12,773 bases of DNA from Pseudomonadota bacterium. Lineage in GTDB: Bacteria > Pseudomonadota > Gammaproteobacteria > UBA6186 > Azoamicaceae. How positions within the stretch are numbered: position 1 is the stretch's first letter; every line of letters begins with the position of its first letter. The stretch is from the NCBI GenBank assembly GCA_021848375.1, contig JAJZUR010000034.1, forward strand, positions 1-12,773. Reading direction: 5' to 3'. The translations under genes were made by a program, and so were the position numbers. The notes beneath the pieces are model-generated. The model was not told the DNA's origin. It ran no database searches and saw only the letters and a list, made by a program, of their open reading frames with translations. Positions 6,549 through 12,773 of this stretch are shown here, piece after piece.

Positions 6549-7233
6549 ATTGCAACCTGCTGCAGGCGTCGTTTTAGAATGCCGCGATGTACATAAAGAA
6601 TATAAAGACGCTGCTTCTGTTGTAAGAGTGTTATTGGGTGTATCGTTAACCGTTAAAAAGGGCGAACAAATTGCTATTATGGGACGATCGGGTTCTGGCA
6701 AATCAACTTTGTTACAAATGCTGGGAGGACTAGACTTTCCAACTACCGGCGAAATTTGGATCAATGGTTACAATCTCCATCGGTTAAACGAACATTATTT
6801 GGAGCGTTTAAGAAATAAATCTTTAGGATTTATTTACCAAATGCATCATCTATTACCAGAATTTACGGCAATTGAAAATGTGGCAATGCCTTTATTAATT
6901 GGCAAAGTTGAACCTGCTCTCGCCAAAACACGCGCCATTGAATTTTTAGAACAAGTGGGATTAGAAAATCGATTACATCATCGACCCTCTGAATTATCCG
7001 GCGGCGAACGACAACGAGTTGCCATTGCAAGAGCATTGGTGAATAATCCAGAATGTGTTTTGGCTGATGAACCGACGGGAAATTTGGATGATGAGAATGC
7101 CGAACAAGTGTTTGACATGATGCAGTCGATGAATCGTGCTAATGGAACCAGTCTTATTATCGTGACACATGATGCTGCATTGGCAGATAGAATGGATAAA
7201 ACGTATGTTCTGCATGGCGGGGTATTGACGTAA
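6541..7233 (+). CDS. lolD: Lipoprotein-releasing ABC transporter ATPase LolD
   Basis: The 230-residue cytoplasmic ATPase that powers lipoprotein release with the LolC/E-type permease. It has Walker A GRSGSGKST (48-56), the Q-loop Gln100 in LGFIYQMHHLLPEFTA, which closely matches the LolD-specific sequence of E. coli, the signature LSGGERQ (152-158), Walker B CVLADEPTGNLD with Glu177, and the switch His210 in IIVTHD. The ATG at 6541 overlaps the lolC stop by 8 bp, pointing to translational coupling, and gives the family's usual length (E. coli 233). An open frame continues 30 codons upstream inside lolC but has no support. The stop codon's last two bases begin a large palindrome. Confidence 0.95.
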   Translation: MSKLQPAAGVVLECRDVHKEYKDAASVVRVLLGVSLTVKKGEQIAIMGRSGSGKSTLLQMLGGLDFPTTGEIWINGYNLHRLNEHYLERLRNKSLGFIYQMHHLLPEFTAIENVAMPLLIGKVEPALAKTRAIEFLEQVGLENRLHHRPSELSGGERQRVAIARALVNNPECVLADEPTGNLDDENAEQVFDMMQSMNRANGTSLIIVTHDAALADRMDKTYVLHGGVLT

Positions 7234-7270
7234 CATCCCCCCGCCGCCCTTCGGGCGGCGGGGGGATGTT
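7232..7270. repeat. Perfect GC-rich palindrome between lolD and comEC
   Basis: An 18-base arm (7232-7249) and its exact complement (7253-7270) enclose a TTC loop. The core of each arm is a run of six C or G plus GCCGCCC or its complement, far more GC-rich than the surroundings. It begins inside the lolD stop codon. No T-run follows on either strand, so it is not a canonical intrinsic terminator. It resembles intergenic REP-like elements that stabilise upstream mRNA or partly stop transcription. Only one copy is in this window. Confidence 0.75.
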
Positions 7271-7274
7271 CGCA

Positions 7275-7317
7275 ATAGGATAAATATCGGATTTTATTTG
7301 ATGGCTTAATATCCTAT
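7275..7317 (+). other. Inverted repeat in the comEC leader
   Basis: ATAGGATA (7275-7282) and TATCCTAT (7310-7317) are an exact 8-bp inverted repeat with a 27-nt loop, ending 9 bases before the comEC ATG. Folded in mRNA, the stem would occupy the region upstream of the start, where no Shine-Dalgarno is visible. The string GCAATAGGATA (7272-7282) recurs before msbA at 10381-10391, where it contains the ribosome-binding site. Significance is uncertain. Confidence 0.3.
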
Positions 7318-7326
7318 CCTCGCTTC

Positions 7327-9684
7327 ATGATAAGCACCGTAATCAGTTTTTTTCTGGGGATATTAAGTTTACATCTTTTTCGTGAATTACCTGATTTTTC
7401 AGAGGTAATACTATGGATTGGCGCATATCTTATTGTTGGATTTATTCTATTAAAATGTATTCCAAAACAACAAAAGCAATGGTTAACCATTATTCTCGCT
7501 TTCCCCATCGGGTTTATATGGGTATTGTTACACGCGCATGATGTTAAAAATCATTGGATCCCATCGAATTTAGAAACTGAGCCATTTAAAGTAATAGGGG
7601 TTGTTCATCAAATACCCGAAATGCAAGATAATATTTTGAAGTTTGAATTTGAAATCAAAAACGTAATTCCGGCATCTGTATGGCCCAAACCCGGAAAAGT
7701 TAAATTGAAATGGGTGGATCCGACGGAGCAGGTAGAAGTAGGAGATGAATGGCAATTTCATATCCGATTGAAACGTCCTCGAACCTATGCAAATCCAGGC
7801 AGCATGGATCACGAAAAGCAGATGTTTTCCAATAGAACAGTCGCGGAAGGTTATGTTGTCGATAAACTGTTGTACCATAAAATTGCCAGTCATTGGTATA
7901 TCCATCCCATTGATCGTGTACGTGCTTGGTTTCAACGCTGTATTCAACATGCGTTGGAAAATAAGCATTTTTCTGGAGTTATTGTGGCGCTGGTGGTTGG
8001 GCTTAAAGAAGGGATTCATCATGAACAATGGGAAGTGCTTAAGAATACGGGTACCGCACATTTAATGGCCATTTCCGGTTTACATATCGGATTAATGGTA
8101 GGATTTATAGTAGCCCTCGTGCGATTTTTTGCATGGCTCTTGCCAATTCAATTTTTTAAATTACCCATACAAAGCCTAGCTGCAGGTTGTGGAATCGGAG
8201 TCGCAGTATTATATGCCATATTAGCAGGATTTTCAGTGCCAACACAACGTTCTGTTGTCATGATAACTATTTTTATGGCAAGTATTTTGTTTAGACGCAG
8301 ATCAAACGTGTGGCGTAATTATTTCTTGGCGTTGTTATGTGTCCTATTATTAGATCCACTTTCTACGTTAAGCGCTGGATTTTGGCTTTCGTTTGGCGCA
8401 GTTGGAATAATTTTGTATGGCATGCAAGGCAGAGTTTATCCACGAGGTCTTTGGTGGCGATTTGGACGTGTGCAGTGGGTGGTTTTTTTAGGCCTAGCAC
8501 CCTTAACACTTGCCATCTTTAGCCGGCTTTCGGTGATTTCGCCTTTGGCAAATATGATTGCTATTCCCTGGGTTAGTCTTTTTGTGGTGCCCCTCAGTTT
8601 GCTCGGTTCCTTTGGTTTACTATTGAATCAATCAGTGGGTACTTTTTGTTTAGCCAGTGCGGAACATTTGATGGCAATGATTTGGCCTTTTTTAACCTGG
8701 AGTTCAACCGCTTCACATGCTGTTTGGGAGTTTGGAACTGCTACTTGGTATAGTTTAATTTTTTTTATGATTGGCTTGCTCATTTTTCTTATGCCAAGCG
8801 GATTTCCGGGAAAAGGATTTGCGATAGTCTGGATTTTACCGATTTTTTTAATGAAACCTGCGCCGGTAAAAGAATATGAAGCGCGGGTTAGCGTTTTGGA
8901 CGTGGGACAAGGCTTGGCCATGGTCATTGAGACGAAACAGCATGTTTTAATTTTTGATACAGGTCCAAAATTAAGTCCACAATTTGATACGGGAGAGCAA
9001 GTGGTGCTACCTTTTTTGGCAACACGAAGAATAAAAGCTGTCAATATGCTGATTTTGAGCCATGGCGATAATGATCATATGGGGGGTGCAGAGTCGATCT
9101 TAAAGCGCTTGCCGGTTAAACAGATATTAACCAGTGAACCCGAATTATTTGCACATTACCCAACCCTAAATTGTCATGCGAATCAATCTTGGGAATGGGA
9201 TGGGGTTTGGTTTGAAATGTTACATCCGGATTATCATTTTTCCAAAAAACGTAATGATCAATCTTGCGTTTTACGAGTAAAAACTAAAGATCAGAGTGTG
9301 CTGATTACCGGAGATATAGAAGCCAAAAGTGAAAAAAAATTGATTGAAAGAATGGGAGAAAAATTGAGGTCAACGGTGCTATTAGTGCCGCACCATGGCA
9401 GTAAAACTTCTTCTACGGTCGAATTTATAAAAATGGTTAATCCTGCTCTTGCAATTATCCCAGTGGGATATAAAAATTCATATGGGCACCCAAAGTCTGA
9501 AATTGTAAATAGATATCAACAGATTGGGATCCCGTTGCTGAATTCGGTCACTGATGGGGCGATTACTTTTGTATTGCGCAATGGGAAAAAGCTAGATCCT
9601 CCGAGTCGTTTTAGAGTAGAATATCAGCGGTATTGGCATTCAAAAACTGAGGAACTGAATGAAATTGGATTTGGTGACCATTGA
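7327..9684 (+). CDS. comEC: DNA internalization channel ComEC/Rec2
   Basis: A 785-residue ComEC/Rec2 protein, the inner-membrane channel for single-stranded DNA in natural transformation, about the usual family length. Two N-terminal membrane helices (about 5-20 and 28-70) precede an OB-fold-like region (about 85-180). The competence membrane domain spans about 215-505 and includes HLMAISGLHIGLM (245-257) and GFSVPTQRSVVM (301-312). The C-terminal metallo-beta-lactamase-like domain has DVGQGLA (525-531), FDTG (543-546), the metal motif HGDNDH (579-584), TGDIE (661-665) and PHHGSKTS (688-695). All expected nuclease-domain motifs are intact, so the gene looks functional. The start lacks an obvious Shine-Dalgarno, but the N-terminus aligns with E. 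coli YcaI. Downstream, def starts inside its 3' end. Confidence 0.94.
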   Translation: MISTVISFFLGILSLHLFRELPDFSEVILWIGAYLIVGFILLKCIPKQQKQWLTIILAFPIGFIWVLLHAHDVKNHWIPSNLETEPFKVIGVVHQIPEMQDNILKFEFEIKNVIPASVWPKPGKVKLKWVDPTEQVEVGDEWQFHIRLKRPRTYANPGSMDHEKQMFSNRTVAEGYVVDKLLYHKIASHWYIHPIDRVRAWFQRCIQHALENKHFSGVIVALVVGLKEGIHHEQWEVLKNTGTAHLMAISGLHIGLMVGFIVALVRFFAWLLPIQFFKLPIQSLAAGCGIGVAVLYAILAGFSVPTQRSVVMITIFMASILFRRRSNVWRNYFLALLCVLLLDPLSTLSAGFWLSFGAVGIILYGMQGRVYPRGLWWRFGRVQWVVFLGLAPLTLAIFSRLSVISPLANMIAIPWVSLFVVPLSLLGSFGLLLNQSVGTFCLASAEHLMAMIWPFLTWSSTASHAVWEFGTATWYSLIFFMIGLLIFLMPSGFPGKGFAIVWILPIFLMKPAPVKEYEARVSVLDVGQGLAMVIETKQHVLIFDTGPKLSPQFDTGEQVVLPFLATRRIKAVNMLILSHGDNDHMGGAESILKRLPVKQILTSEPELFAHYPTLNCHANQSWEWDGVWFEMLHPDYHFSKKRNDQSCVLRVKTKDQSVLITGDIEAKSEKKLIERMGEKLRSTVLLVPHHGSKTSSTVEFIKMVNPALAIIPVGYKNSYGHPKSEIVNRYQQIGIPLLNSVTDGAITFVLRNGKKLDPPSRFRVEYQRYWHSKTEELNEIGFGDH

Positions 9685-10288
9685 AAGCTCACCGATTGCG
9701 GATATTTTACGTAGACCTGCTGCAACGGTTGAATTTCCTTTGTCGGCTGAAATTAAAGCATTGATAGCAGCGATGAAGCTTAAATTAATTGAAATCGAGG
9801 GAGCAGGTCTTGCTGCACCACAAGTCGGATATCACGTACGAGTGATTGTGTATCATGTTACACCACTTGATTTAGAAATTCGCAATGACGTTGAAGCGCT
9901 GGTTCCCATGACGGTATTGATAAATCCGTCCTATATGCCGCTGGAAGCAGAAGGAAAAGTGGCGGATTGGGAAGGATGCTTTTCTGTTGAAAGTATTCGC
10001 GGAAAACCTTCTCGGTATAAAGCAATTGCATATCAAGGCTACACCCCGTCAGGCGAAAAAGTAGAGGGGATTGCGAGAGGGCATTTGGCACGTTTATTAC
10101 AGCACGAGATTGATCATATCCGCGGAATTTTATTTATTGATGTCCTTACACCCAATTGTATTCAAGGCTCGGCTGCGGAAATGATGGCGATCCGTCATCA
10201 GGAATTAGAAGAAAAGGCCAAGGCTAAAAATGATTCAACCGCATTGCAGCAACTAAAAGAAATCGAAGAAAGAAGACGAAAGAAATAA
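9659..10288 (+). CDS. def: Peptide deformylase
   Basis: A 209-residue metallo-deformylase that removes the N-terminal formyl group from new proteins. All three motifs are present: GAGLAAPQ (48-55, motif I), EGCFS (105-109, motif II, with the metal ligand Cys107 and Phe in place of the usual Leu) and QHEIDH (148-153, motif III, with His149, catalytic Glu150 and His153). The last 30 or so residues form a charged Lys/Glu helix beyond the core, making it longer than the E. coli enzyme (about 169). The ATG follows TGAGGA at 5-nt spacing and overlaps the comEC end by 26 bp, so translation is probably coupled. It is not next to fmt, the usual partner, so it may be an additional copy. Confidence 0.93.
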   Translation: MKLDLVTIESSPIADILRRPAATVEFPLSAEIKALIAAMKLKLIEIEGAGLAAPQVGYHVRVIVYHVTPLDLEIRNDVEALVPMTVLINPSYMPLEAEGKVADWEGCFSVESIRGKPSRYKAIAYQGYTPSGEKVEGIARGHLARLLQHEIDHIRGILFIDVLTPNCIQGSAAEMMAIRHQELEEKAKAKNDSTALQQLKEIEERRRKK

Positions 10289-10396
10289 GAATCGTAAATC
10301 CTATTCTCTCGCGTGAAGCTTAAATTATGATAATATGATACAAGTTCAATGTTAAATGTAAACTATCTTACTAAATTCGGGCAATAGGATATAACG

Positions 10397-12175
10397 ATGT
10401 CTGCTGGACAACTCTCTTCGCTGCAGGTCTACCGACGCCTTTTAAAGGCGGCGCTTCCTTATTGGTGGGCCTTTGCTTTAGGCGTGGTCGGCAATGCACT
10501 GATTGCAATATCAGATGGTTGGATAACTTATGGATTTAAACCGCTCATTGAGAAGGGCTTTATTGCAAGAGATGAGCTTTTTATTCGGTGGGTTCCCATT
10601 GTGATTATTGGTTTCTTTTTTGCCAGAGGCCTTGCCTATTTTCTATCGAGTTATTTTATGTCGTGGGTAGGGCGCAGCGTTGTTCGAGATTTTCGTCAAA
10701 AAATGGTAGCGCATTTATTGTGTTTGCCAGCGATGTTTTACGATCAAAAAACGACTGGTGAGCTTTTATCCAAAATCAATTACGATACCGATCAAGTGGC
10801 AGAAGCGATTAGTGATGCTATCACCAGCGCTATTCGCGGGGTTTTTACCACCATCTCATTGGTTGTGGTGATGTTTCAATTAAATGCGCGGGTAACGCTC
10901 TTATTGTTAATCACCATTCCGATTTTAGCGGTTTACATTAATAAAATCAGCCGTAGAATGCGCAAACATAGTGGTCAAATTCAAATTACGATGGGGCGTG
11001 TGACGCACGTTGCAGGAGAAGTCATCGGTGGCTATAAAGTGATTCGCACATTTGGCGGTACAGACTATGAAAAACAGCGTTTTGAGAGCGCCACTGCCGC
11101 GAATTGGGCCCAGGAAATGAAAATGACGGCGACTGCTGCCTCTAGTGTTTCCGGAATGCAATTTATAGGGGTTTGTGCCTTAGCTGCTTTTTTATATTTA
11201 GCCACACTTCAACCAGGCAATATTCTTGGAACCGATATGAGTGCGGGAACCTTTGTGGCAATGGCGACGGCGATTTTAGGTTTACTGCGTCCTATTAAAC
11301 AGGTTGCGGTTGTTAACAGTAAATTACAACGGGGTATCGCTGGCGCGCGCAGTATCTTTCATTTATTAGACGAAGTTCCGGAAAAAAATGAAGGTATTGT
11401 TTCACTTTCCCGAGCAAAGGGCGCCATCACCTTTGAAAATGTTCATTTTCATTATCCAACGTATGAAAAACAGGAAGCGGTTTTAAAAGGGATCGATTTT
11501 TCCGTTAAACCAGGAGAAACGATAGCTTTAGTTGGACGTTCTGGTAGTGGAAAATCAACTTTGATCTCGTTACTAACGCGTTTTTATGATTGTCAAACTG
11601 GCCAAATTACCTTAGATGGTATTGATATTAAAACGCTTAAACTAGAAGATTTACGCCGGCAATTTGCACTGGTTACTCAACATGTCACCCTATTTAATGA
11701 TACAGTTGCCAATAATATTGCATACGGTGATATGCGCGGCACCTCGCGTTCAGAAGTTTTACAAGCAGCAGGCTTAGCACACGCTTTAGAATTTATCGAA
11801 CGCTTACCCAAAGGTTTTGATACTGAAATTGGTGAAAATGGGATTCGTTTATCTGGCGGCCAGAGACAAAGATTAGCCATTGCGCGAGCAATTTTGAAGA
11901 ATGCACCCATTTTGATCTTAGATGAAGCCACTTCGGCATTGGATACGGAATCTGAACGCCACATTCAAGAAGCGCTCAATACGTTAATGAAAGATCGCAC
12001 AACGTTTGTGATTGCGCATCGTTTGTCTACCATTGAACGGGCTGATAAGGTATTGGTTTTAGAGCACGGTAAAATCGTGGAATTTGGGACGCATCAAGAA
12101 TTATTACAACAAAATGGCCGCTATGCTGCGCTGCAACAGGCGCAATTTAGTGAACTGTTGGTGGAACAGTATTAA
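10397..12175 (+). CDS. msbA: Lipid A export ATP-binding/permease MsbA
   Basis: A 592-residue half-transporter that flips core-lipid A across the inner membrane as a homodimer. Six membrane helices lie at about 22-43, 65-88, 143-162, 165-183, 250-270 and 282-300. The nucleotide-binding domain starts near 343, with Walker A GRSGSGKST (380-388), Q-loop Gln428, signature LSGGQRQ (485-491), Walker B ILILDEATSALD (505-516, catalytic Glu510) and switch His541 in IAHRLST. Length is close to E. coli MsbA (582), and linkage to lpxK separates it from other ABC exporters. The ATG follows TAGGAT at 6-nt spacing. The 108-bp gap after def is AT-rich with a GATAAT (10329-10334) but no convincing -35, so a separate promoter is possible but unproven. 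Confidence 0.94.
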   Translation: MSAGQLSSLQVYRRLLKAALPYWWAFALGVVGNALIAISDGWITYGFKPLIEKGFIARDELFIRWVPIVIIGFFFARGLAYFLSSYFMSWVGRSVVRDFRQKMVAHLLCLPAMFYDQKTTGELLSKINYDTDQVAEAISDAITSAIRGVFTTISLVVVMFQLNARVTLLLLITIPILAVYINKISRRMRKHSGQIQITMGRVTHVAGEVIGGYKVIRTFGGTDYEKQRFESATAANWAQEMKMTATAASSVSGMQFIGVCALAAFLYLATLQPGNILGTDMSAGTFVAMATAILGLLRPIKQVAVVNSKLQRGIAGARSIFHLLDEVPEKNEGIVSLSRAKGAITFENVHFHYPTYEKQEAVLKGIDFSVKPGETIALVGRSGSGKSTLISLLTRFYDCQTGQITLDGIDIKTLKLEDLRRQFALVTQHVTLFNDTVANNIAYGDMRGTSRSEVLQAAGLAHALEFIERLPKGFDTEIGENGIRLSGGQRQRLAIARAILKNAPILILDEATSALDTESERHIQEALNTLMKDRTTFVIAHRLSTIERADKVLVLEHGKIVEFGTHQELLQQNGRYAALQQAQFSELLVEQY

Positions 12176-12773
12176 ATGCATTTTTTGAATGCGCTTTGGT
12201 ATAAAGAAGGGGTAGCGAGTTGGCCGCTAGTGCCATTTTCCATTCTCTATAACTGGGTAACAATACTACGACGAAAATTATATCGTGCGGGAATATTAGC
12301 GAAGCATACTTTTTCTGTGCCGGTGATTGTGGTGGGTAATATTACGGTCGGTGGCACAGGTAAAACGCCGTTAGTAATGTATATTGTTGAGTTACTTCGC
12401 AAAGAAGGCTTTCATCCTGGTATCGTGAGTCGTGGATATAAGGGAAGTCATCAAAAGCCAGTAAGTGTCACTGAAGATTCAGATCCAGCTCTGGTCGGTG
12501 ATGAGGCATTGTTGTTAGTACGGCGTTTAGGATGTCCCATGGTGGTTGGAAAAGATCGTGCCTTTGCCGTGCAAACGTTATTACAAAATACAATGGTTAA
12601 TGTAGTTGTTGCAGACGATGGGCTACAACACTACGCCTTACATCGCGATATCGAAATTGCGGTAGTGGATGGCGAACGGCGTTTTGGCAATGGCCATTGC
12701 TTGCCAGCAGGACCATTGCGAGAGTTACCCGAGCGTCTAAAAAGTGTCGATATGATAGTGAATAATGGTAAGG
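12176..12773 (+). CDS. lpxK: Tetraacyldisaccharide 4'-kinase LpxK (partial, 3' end outside window)
   Basis: The first 199 codons of LpxK, which phosphorylates the 4' position of tetraacyldisaccharide-1-phosphate to give lipid IVA at the inner membrane. It shows an N-terminal hydrophobic/amphipathic segment (about 16-32), the P-loop GNITVGGTGKTP (54-65), SRGYKG (85-90), VGDEALLL (107-114), the catalytic-site motif DDGLQH (147-152) and DIEIAVVDGERRFGNG (158-173), followed by LPAGPLRE (176-183). All are standard for the family. The ATG directly abuts the msbA TAA with no spacer, so translation is probably coupled. The E. coli protein has 328 residues, so roughly the last 40 percent is missing because the window ends. 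Confidence 0.96.
   Translation, partial: MHFLNALWYKEGVASWPLVPFSILYNWVTILRRKLYRAGILAKHTFSVPVIVVGNITVGGTGKTPLVMYIVELLRKEGFHPGIVSRGYKGSHQKPVSVTEDSDPALVGDEALLLVRRLGCPMVVGKDRAFAVQTLLQNTMVNVVVADDGLQHYALHRDIEIAVVDGERRFGNGHCLPAGPLRELPERLKSVDMIVNNGK

Noticed and set aside
7232..7270. The lolD-comEC palindrome as an ordinary intrinsic terminator.
   Set aside because: No T-run follows the stem on either strand.
10289..10396. A promoter for msbA in the def-msbA gap (GATAAT at 10329-10334).
   Set aside because: No acceptable -35 at 16-18 bp; the AT-rich gap makes a lone -10 unconvincing.

Overview
The window reads as chromosomal DNA of a gammaproteobacterium. The clues are an RpoS-type sigma factor, RmuC, and the envelope gene order lolC-lolD-comEC-...-msbA-lpxK, a recognisable gammaproteobacterial arrangement. 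AT-leaning codon choice, the lack of nlpD beside rpoS and a large orphan protein beside rpoS would fit the Legionella/Coxiella side of the class. That placement is inference; no rRNA or tRNA gene is present to test it.

Left block, minus strand (68-3163): rpoS is followed by rmuC (DNA recombination-limiting protein) and then a circularly permuted papain/NlpC-P60-like cysteine hydrolase of the YiiX type. A perfect TATAAT in the rpoS-rmuC gap suggests an extra start point for rmuC. A 41-bp gap separates rmuC from the hydrolase gene, so those two are probably co-transcribed.

Divergent control region (3164-3369): this holds nested inverted repeats, an 18-bp near-palindrome and a good sigma-70-type promoter with an extended -10. 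The promoter drives the gene to its right; the rpoS leader points left.

Orphan gene (3370-5169): a 599-residue protein that I cannot assign to any family. It has no signal peptide, a glycine-rich hydrophobic patch in the middle and a helical, lysine/alanine-rich C-terminus. It is an isolated transcription unit with its own promoter, a strong Shine-Dalgarno and a textbook intrinsic terminator. It is the best candidate here for something undescribed.

Right block, plus strand (5298 to the window end): lolC (possibly the single-permease LolF type) and lolD overlap by 8 bp and together make the lipoprotein-releasing ABC transporter. A perfect 18-bp-arm GC-rich palindrome starting in the lolD stop codon separates them from comEC, the DNA-uptake channel. 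A peptide deformylase gene overlaps the comEC end by 26 bp. After a 108-bp gap come msbA (lipid A/core flippase) and lpxK (lipid A 4'-kinase), joined stop-to-start; lpxK runs off the right edge. Apart from comEC and def, this block serves outer-membrane construction: lipoprotein release and lipid A synthesis and export.

No insertion sequence, phage gene, CRISPR array, RNA gene or origin was seen, and no gene-free stretch exceeds about 210 bp.
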